Part shown: positions 58,771 through 64,000 of the stretch, piece by piece
How the letters are laid out: each line of letters starts with the position of its first letter
Numbering within the stretch: the first letter of the stretch is position 1
Assembly (NCBI GenBank): GCA_963693085.1
Contig: OY856409.1
Coordinates: 1,164,110,749-1,164,174,748 of the forward strand
Origin: Alisma plantago-aquatica
Lineage: Eukaryota; Streptophyta; Magnoliopsida; Alismatales; Alismataceae
Reading direction: 5' to 3'
Length of the DNA stretch: 64,000 nt
Translations under genes and position numbers: made by a program
The notes under the pieces: generated by a model
Seen by the model: the letters and a program-made list of their open reading frames with translations, nothing else
Told to the model about the DNA's origin: nothing
The model's database searches: none

Positions 58771-61200
58771 ATTTATAATCATGTTAAAATAAGAGCATAC
58801 AACCACACAACTTTAGGAGGATTGCTTGGTGGAGATGTCATCCACACTCTTCCATATTTGGTATTAGAATTATATATGTCATGTCATGGCATCTACTTCT
58901 TGTTGTATATGATGACATCATAGACTATTTTTCTAAGAATATAGTGATTTTTTTTCATACAATGCCTATAATGATTCTTCTCATTATAATTACTATTATT
59001 ATGTTTATCATGTTTGTGACACTCCAAAAAGAAAAAAAAAATTGACTGGGTTCCACTCATGTAATATGAAAATTGGGGCATTTCAGTCTCTCTTTCCTTG
59101 GTAATATCGACAGAGGTGGTGGGAAAAAAGATCAGCTGATTTGTATGGGATTTCATGGAATTAATGTATTTGGACAATGAACAGGTGTCTTGGTGTTCAA
59201 AATTGTTTTTTATCCATGGCATTAGCAGTTCATAATTGTTTTTATCCATGACATTGTACAAACATAGATAATTGTCCTCATGCATGTAAAACTATTTCAT
59301 TTCATCCCACATGATTTTTATATTTCTATGCCACACGTGTTTAACTGTCTCATCAGGCTTCAAACACCCTCAAAGCTAGAAAAAAAAACCTAGCTACTTT
59401 TCATGACCCAGACATTATCAGGCTCTTGAGGTGCAACTTCTTTTATAAACTTTAATTTGCAATGAGATTTTAGAAAAGTTTGAACAACATTCATCCCTAA
59501 AAAGAAGTTATCACCATTAAGATTTAAAATGGTTACATGGAGCATGCCATTCTAGATAACATTATAATATATTACTTTCATCCATGATAATAATATATTC
59601 TACATAGATATATGTGTTGTGATATTGAACATAAAAGATTCCTAATTCAAATAAAGACAATCATTCATCTACGTTAGGGGAACCGCATGGGGAGGAAGAA
59701 GAAAGGAAAATACCCATTATCTTTTTTTTTGCTTTGAATACTAACATATGGTTTCTTACTCATTTCCTTTTTTCTCTTTTTTATATGCTTTGGATATATT
59801 GTTGGGGAAGAGCCACATTAAAAGAGGGAGGGGTATACATGAGGATAGGTAAAGGCGGCTTGTTAGGCTGGAATATGGGGGGCTGGTGCCCGCTAATAGA
59901 GGCTGGCTCAGCCGTCTATTGTGGTCACATTGGTGACGAACTGTTGGTGCGGTGCTACGACCCTAGTACTACAACGAAGGCAGTAGTCGTTGGAGGTTGC
60001 TGACGCGATGTAGGTTGCTTGTTGCTGATAGTGTTGACGGTAGCTGATAGGGAGAAAGAAAGAAAGATGAAGGGAAGGGTGGAAAAGGAAAAAAAAAAGG
60101 AAGAGGAAGGGTTGGGAGATATTAGGGTTAGTAAATGTGTTTGATACCATGTAATTTGTGATACCAATTATCTCAACAGTTAGTAAAGATTTTCCAATGT
60201 CCTATACATAGGAGTCTAGGAATGCATAGGTACACTTAAGTGGGTAAATATATCCTCACTTAAGTCTACTATAATAATAATAGAAATTGTAAATATAATG
60301 GACCTAAACACAATTAATTGATAAAAAAACTTGTACAAACACACACATAGTTGGAGGACTAAATCGATAAGGTACAACAAAACTAGACATATCCATTTTT
60401 TTTTCATTTATGGTTGCATGCTCACTACTGGAGGAGGAGTCCATGAGGTTGGATACTAAACATCCCATAAGGCCATGCCCATATACAACTGTATCTTCTT
60501 CTATCACCATCAACATTCACTAGGAACACCACCATGTCCCAATTGTGTCATAGGGGTACCCACAATCTTAGTGTAATATGTTTTACAATTACGGACTCCT
60601 ATGTGGACAAGCACTTTGTTTCATGGAGACATATTCAAAAGTGGTCCCATTTCTCATGGTATGGATGTATGTGTGCACTTAAGGTGTTGATCATGTTAGA
60701 GGCAGTCTTATCATGCATGCTCTGGAGTAGCAGATCTTTACGATCGTGGCTCCCTACTTTACATCAATGGCATATATTTACCATTGCACGAGATGGTTTG
60801 CTTCGTTAGATAGTTGTTCAAATTCCATTCCTTTCTATTGCTTTGAGCGTCGAAGATGCTAAAGGTTGCAGGGTGAAGGGTCACGGTTCTCCGACCGCTT
60901 ATTTTCTCAAGTCATGAAGAGACATACATAACATTGAGAAAATATACTCTTGTACATAGGTGTGGGAGATTTTCAAAACCTAATCTTTATTTTTGTAGTG
61001 ATACATATTCAATTATTGATTCCCATCTTACTGATAAGAAGCATCTACTTTTATATAGATCGTGTCTACACAGATATTTCAAACTCATGATAATATATAT
61101 CAGGTATGTAAAATAAATGGCTACAATGCTGATTTGCATTTCTTTTTCTTTGTATCGAACTGTAATTAAAACCATGCTTCTTGGGGAGCATTAGATCCGT
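58771..61200. other. Intergenic DNA, little recognised
   Basis: No protein domain in the frames present. At 60138-60150 the complement reads 'acatggtatcaaac', close to a PBS, next to the LTR-like start TGTAATTTGTG, possibly a trace of another minus-oriented LTR element. 59730-60060 is less AT-rich without a recognised origin. Confidence 0.4.
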
Positions 61201-61718
61201 TGGGCAAGACTTTTTCCCCTCTTTATTTGCTGGGTTACACATACATGTGCAACGATAGCTTTGCAAGGTTCTGCTTTTATCAAAGTTGGGCGTTGGGCAG
61301 GCGGGCCTTCCAAGACAAAGCCTTCCAAGGCAAACCAAACGAAGGAAACGTTCTGCTTGTTTTCCACCAACGGCCATGGAATTCAAATCCAGCTTCCCTC
61401 CTCCACTCGCCGTGGGCGCATTCGACGGGAAAATCAAAATTCCACACGGCCTGTGGCGGACCCCGCCCACCGACTTCTATGCTAACCACTGCTCATCTTC
61501 CCCTGTTTGCCTCTTCATAACCAACGACCGCGCACTTGTACCTTCTCTACCCAGAGAGAACTTGGCTGAGCAGACGTGCAGGCAATCTGATATTGCTTGT
61601 GGTGATGTCATCCTTCCCTTCCCTTCATTGACGCCACACACGCCTGCTAGAGACATCACCGGAGCTCGTTCTTCCTTTTCCCTGTCTGTCTGTTTGCCGT
61701 TACTCCTCTAGGGGAGCC
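61201..61718 (+). promoter_or_regulatory. Upstream region / 5' leader of the GH17 gene
   Basis: GC content rises here and the last 150 bp are pyrimidine-rich (ccttcccttccctt, ttccttttccctgtctgtctg), typical of a plant 5' UTR. No clear TATA box in the 400 bp before the ATG; the nearest are AT-rich stretches around 61050-61100. The transcript start cannot be fixed. Confidence 0.4.
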
Positions 61719-63128
61719 ATGGGTGACGGGAACCGAACTTGGGTCCCTGCCGCCGCCTTCGTTCTTCTGCAGATCGTTTCCTTCTTCCACAGCACCAGTA
61801 AGTTTGCAATTCGACGATTCTTTGATTTCCGATGGCTAGCTGTGTTTGCAATTGAACTTTATACAGCTAATAGAGTCTCCAACTGGGAACGATTTCGATC
61901 TGTTCGTCCTACATTGTTGGCGATCCCTGTAGTTGAAGATTAGATTTTTACTTGAAAGGAAGGTGTTTGGGGTTAAGAGATTTATTAGGCGTATGAGGGC
62001 AAAGGACCATTCTTTTCTCTGATGTTGTTGCCCTATGTTTTTATCCTCTTTTATGCGTTTCTTATCAAACTTTAAGAAAAAGCACACTCTTTCCAGCCCG
62101 TTCTGCGTTTCTCAGAGACTTAAACATCATGTTTGCGTGCAGGTGCGCAGCCCTTCGTCGGCGTCAACTACGGCCAAGTCGCTGACAATCTCCCACCACC
62201 AGCACGAACAGTACAGCTCCTCCAATCAACCACCATCTCAAAGGTCCGTCTCTTCGGCGTCGACCCAGCCATAATCCAATCCCTCGCTCACACCAACATC
62301 TCCATAATCATCGGCGCATCCAACGGCGACATCCCGTCACTAGCCACCGACCCATCGGCAGCCGCCGCGTGGGTCGCCGCCAATGTGGCCCCTTACTACC
62401 CTGCTTCGTCCATCTCCACCATCTCCGTCGGCAACGAGGTCCTCCAGTTCGGCACCCCAGCACTCATCTCACAGCTCCTGCCCGCGATGAAGAACCTCCA
62501 GACCGCCCTTGCCGCCCGGTCCATGGGCAGCATCAAGGTGTCGACGGTCCACTCCATGACAGCTCTGAAGCAGTCGGACCCTCCGTCGTCAGGTGCTTTC
62601 GACCCGGCTCTAACGGATGCACTGAAGGGTATAACGGGATTCCTGCAGGAGACTGGCAGCCCGTTCATGATCAACCCGTACCCTTACTTCGCGTACCAGA
62701 GTGACACTAGGCCGGAGACGCTCGCGTTTTGCATGTTCCAGCCTAACCCCGGGAGGGTCGACGCCGGGACTAATATCCGATACACCAACATGTTCGACGC
62801 CCAGGTTGACGCCGTCAGGTCGGCGCTCAATGCTCTCGGGTTCAGTGCCGTGGAGATCCTTGTTGCTGAGACCGGGTGGCCTTATAAGGGGGATGCCAAT
62901 GAGGCTGGAGCGACTGTGGATAACGCCAGGGCGTACAATGGCAACCTCGTCGCGCATCTCAGGTCGATATCCGGCACGCCGCTTATGCCGGGGAAGTCCG
63001 TCGACACATATCTCTTTGCTCTGTATGATGAGAACCTCAAGTCAGGACCCACTTCCGAGAGGTCGTTTGGGCTTTACCGACCGGATCTCACCATGAATTA
63101 TGACGTGGGCCTGGCAAGGTCGTCTTAG
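61719..63128 (+). CDS. Glucan endo-1,3-beta-glucosidase (GH17), two exons
   Basis: Join 61719-61797 and 62143-63128; 354 codons. The 345-bp intron has donor CA|GTAAGT and acceptor GCAG|GT. Exon 1 gives MGDGNRTWVPAAAFVLLQIV and more, a signal peptide with a short polar start, a hydrophobic core and a likely cut near HSTS-AQPF. The mature part starts FVGVNYGQVADNLPPP, the standard GH17 opening. It contains SVGNEVL (Glu125, expected acid/base) and ILVAETGWP (Glu269, expected nucleophile), plus the MINPYPYFAYQSD and ALYDENLK family blocks. The enzyme should cleave beta-1,3-glucan (callose) in the wall or apoplast. It most resembles the At4g34480-like subgroup, which normally carries a C-terminal X8/CBM43 module and GPI signal; here a TAG stop ends the catalytic domain right after GLARSS. 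The start ATG sits in gccATGG, a good context. Exon 2 is GC-rich in third positions, as in monocots. Confidence 0.93.
61798..62142 (+). other. Intron of the GH17 gene (phase 1)
   Basis: GTAAGT donor and TGCAG acceptor, AT-rich against GC-rich exons. It splits the codon for Ser27 at the end of the signal peptide, a position commonly interrupted in plant GH17 genes. Confidence 0.88.
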
Positions 63129-63600
63129 CAGGTGAACTGGATGGTTGTTTCTTAAGATTTTTTCTATGCAAAAAGTTTGTGGAGTGTGACAAATAGCAAT
63201 CTCTTCACCGTTTTTTACATGATGGGATGCTTTGTGATTGTATCGGACTAATCCCTTGAGACAATTGGCGACAAACTGTGTCGTGTTATATTACTGAACA
63301 GCGTCGTGTTAATGTGGTTTTTTTTCCTAATCTAGTGAAGAATGGGTCGAATTTTGTACCATAATTGGGCCTAAAACTTAACCATTAAACTGCATCGGAC
63401 AAAATCAAATCAAAAACCATCTGAGGTCTGATTTGCGTCCAGACCGTCGACATCTGCAATTCCACAGAATATGGGGGCCACATGATTCAAAATTGGAAAC
63501 GGCAAGTCGCACCTCTATGGGTGGTTTTATTGAGGGAGAAATTAATTTGGAGTATGTGACGTGACGGGTTTTAACTGGATGGGTTGGTGGAAGTTGTCTA
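63129..63600 (+). other. 3' flank of the GH17 gene
   Basis: AT-rich from the stop onward. No X8/CBM43 coding exon is readable in the remaining window. The sequence just after the stop reads CAG|GTGAAC, which looks like a splice donor. No clear polyadenylation signal was singled out. Confidence 0.5.
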
Positions 63601-63619
63601 ATAAATAAATAAATTTGTT

Positions 63620-63895
63620 TTGCTTATAACTTTTAAACCGTAATGAATTTTTGACGAAACAAAAAACATTATTTTGACGAAACAAAAAATATTAGATTCG
63701 TTATGAAAAATACATTCCAACAAGACTGATGTTGATATATTTTAAAAAATACAAAAATGATATGAATAAGTGATGTGATGAGAGAGAAAATTATTTTATT
63801 TATAATTTTTAAACCATGATGAATTTTTGAACGAAATAAAAATCATTAAATTAATGATAAAAAAATACATTCAAACAAGAGTAATGTTGATATAC
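63620..63895. repeat. AT-rich direct repeat, offset about 176 bp
   Basis: 'tataacttttaaacc.taatgaatttttgacgaaac' and 'atacattc.aacaag.gtaatgttgatatac' type blocks at 63625-63740 recur at 63801-63895. Two imperfect copies. Confidence 0.75.
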
Positions 63896-64000
63896 TTTTG
63901 AGGAAAGAGATAAAAAAGAAGAGGAAAGTGATGATGAAAGATTAGAGAAGTGAGGAGAAAAGTGGTGCGGAAAGATGAGGAAAGTGAGACAAGTAATGAG

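Noticed and set aside
60124..60260. Another LTR element beside a PBS-like site
   Set aside because: Only a short TGGTATCA-like match and a TGTAAT start; no second end, PPT or domain found.
61286..61711. 141-codon frame upstream of the GH17 gene
   Set aside because: Opens at a non-ATG codon, has no domain, and occupies the pyrimidine-rich 5' leader.
62369..63096. Long frames on both strands across the glucanase exon
   Set aside because: Shadows of the GC-rich GH17 coding frame, whose catalytic motifs and splice sites are intact.

Overview
This window is nuclear DNA of a flowering plant. The bulk is AT-rich and built almost entirely of nested, decayed transposable elements. The only intact-looking gene is a two-exon, GC-rich GH17 beta-1,3-glucanase at the right edge. 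The GC-rich coding exon against an AT-rich background, long Ty3/gypsy-type LTRs, a SIRE-like Copia layout, an RTE-clade LINE and a CACTA (En/Spm) transposon suggest a monocot, but the species cannot be fixed from the sequence.

Layout. 1-13674: a tandem Copia structure (decayed internal tail, shared LTR 4575-6819, decayed internal region, LTR 11418-13674). A 3.5 kb solo LTR with a perfect 5-bp target duplication (429-3947) is inserted in the first tail. 13675-20448: further LTR-type pieces, a (TCA)n tract and a 1.2 kb probable solo LTR. 20449-26688: a more GC-rich block that may be mitochondrial in origin, then a diverged roughly 125-bp tandem repeat and featureless AT-rich DNA. 26689-40745: several minus-oriented gypsy-type LTRs, one pair enclosing only 0.83 kb of non-coding internal sequence, another solo LTR, and a 1083-bp tandem duplication. 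41120-44220: small LINE and LTR remnants.

44222-58770: an RTE LINE (minus strand) is split by a 12,523-bp CACTA transposon (45704-58226). The transposon has TIRs, TCT target duplications and TAGCTACA-type subterminal repeats. Joining the LINE halves after removing the transposon restores the LINE reading frame across the junction. The transposon carries a truncated TNP2-type transposase first exon. In the same orientation it also carries exon fragments of three unrelated host genes for organelle proteins: plastid Hsp100 ClpC, the GTP cyclohydrolase II part of RibBA, and mitochondrial cysteine desulfurase NFS1. It is a multi-gene capturing ('Pack-CACTA') element and is the most interesting object here.

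58771-61700 holds little that can be recognised. 61719-63128 is the GH17 glucanase gene. 63600-63900 downstream carries a short AT-rich tandem duplication.
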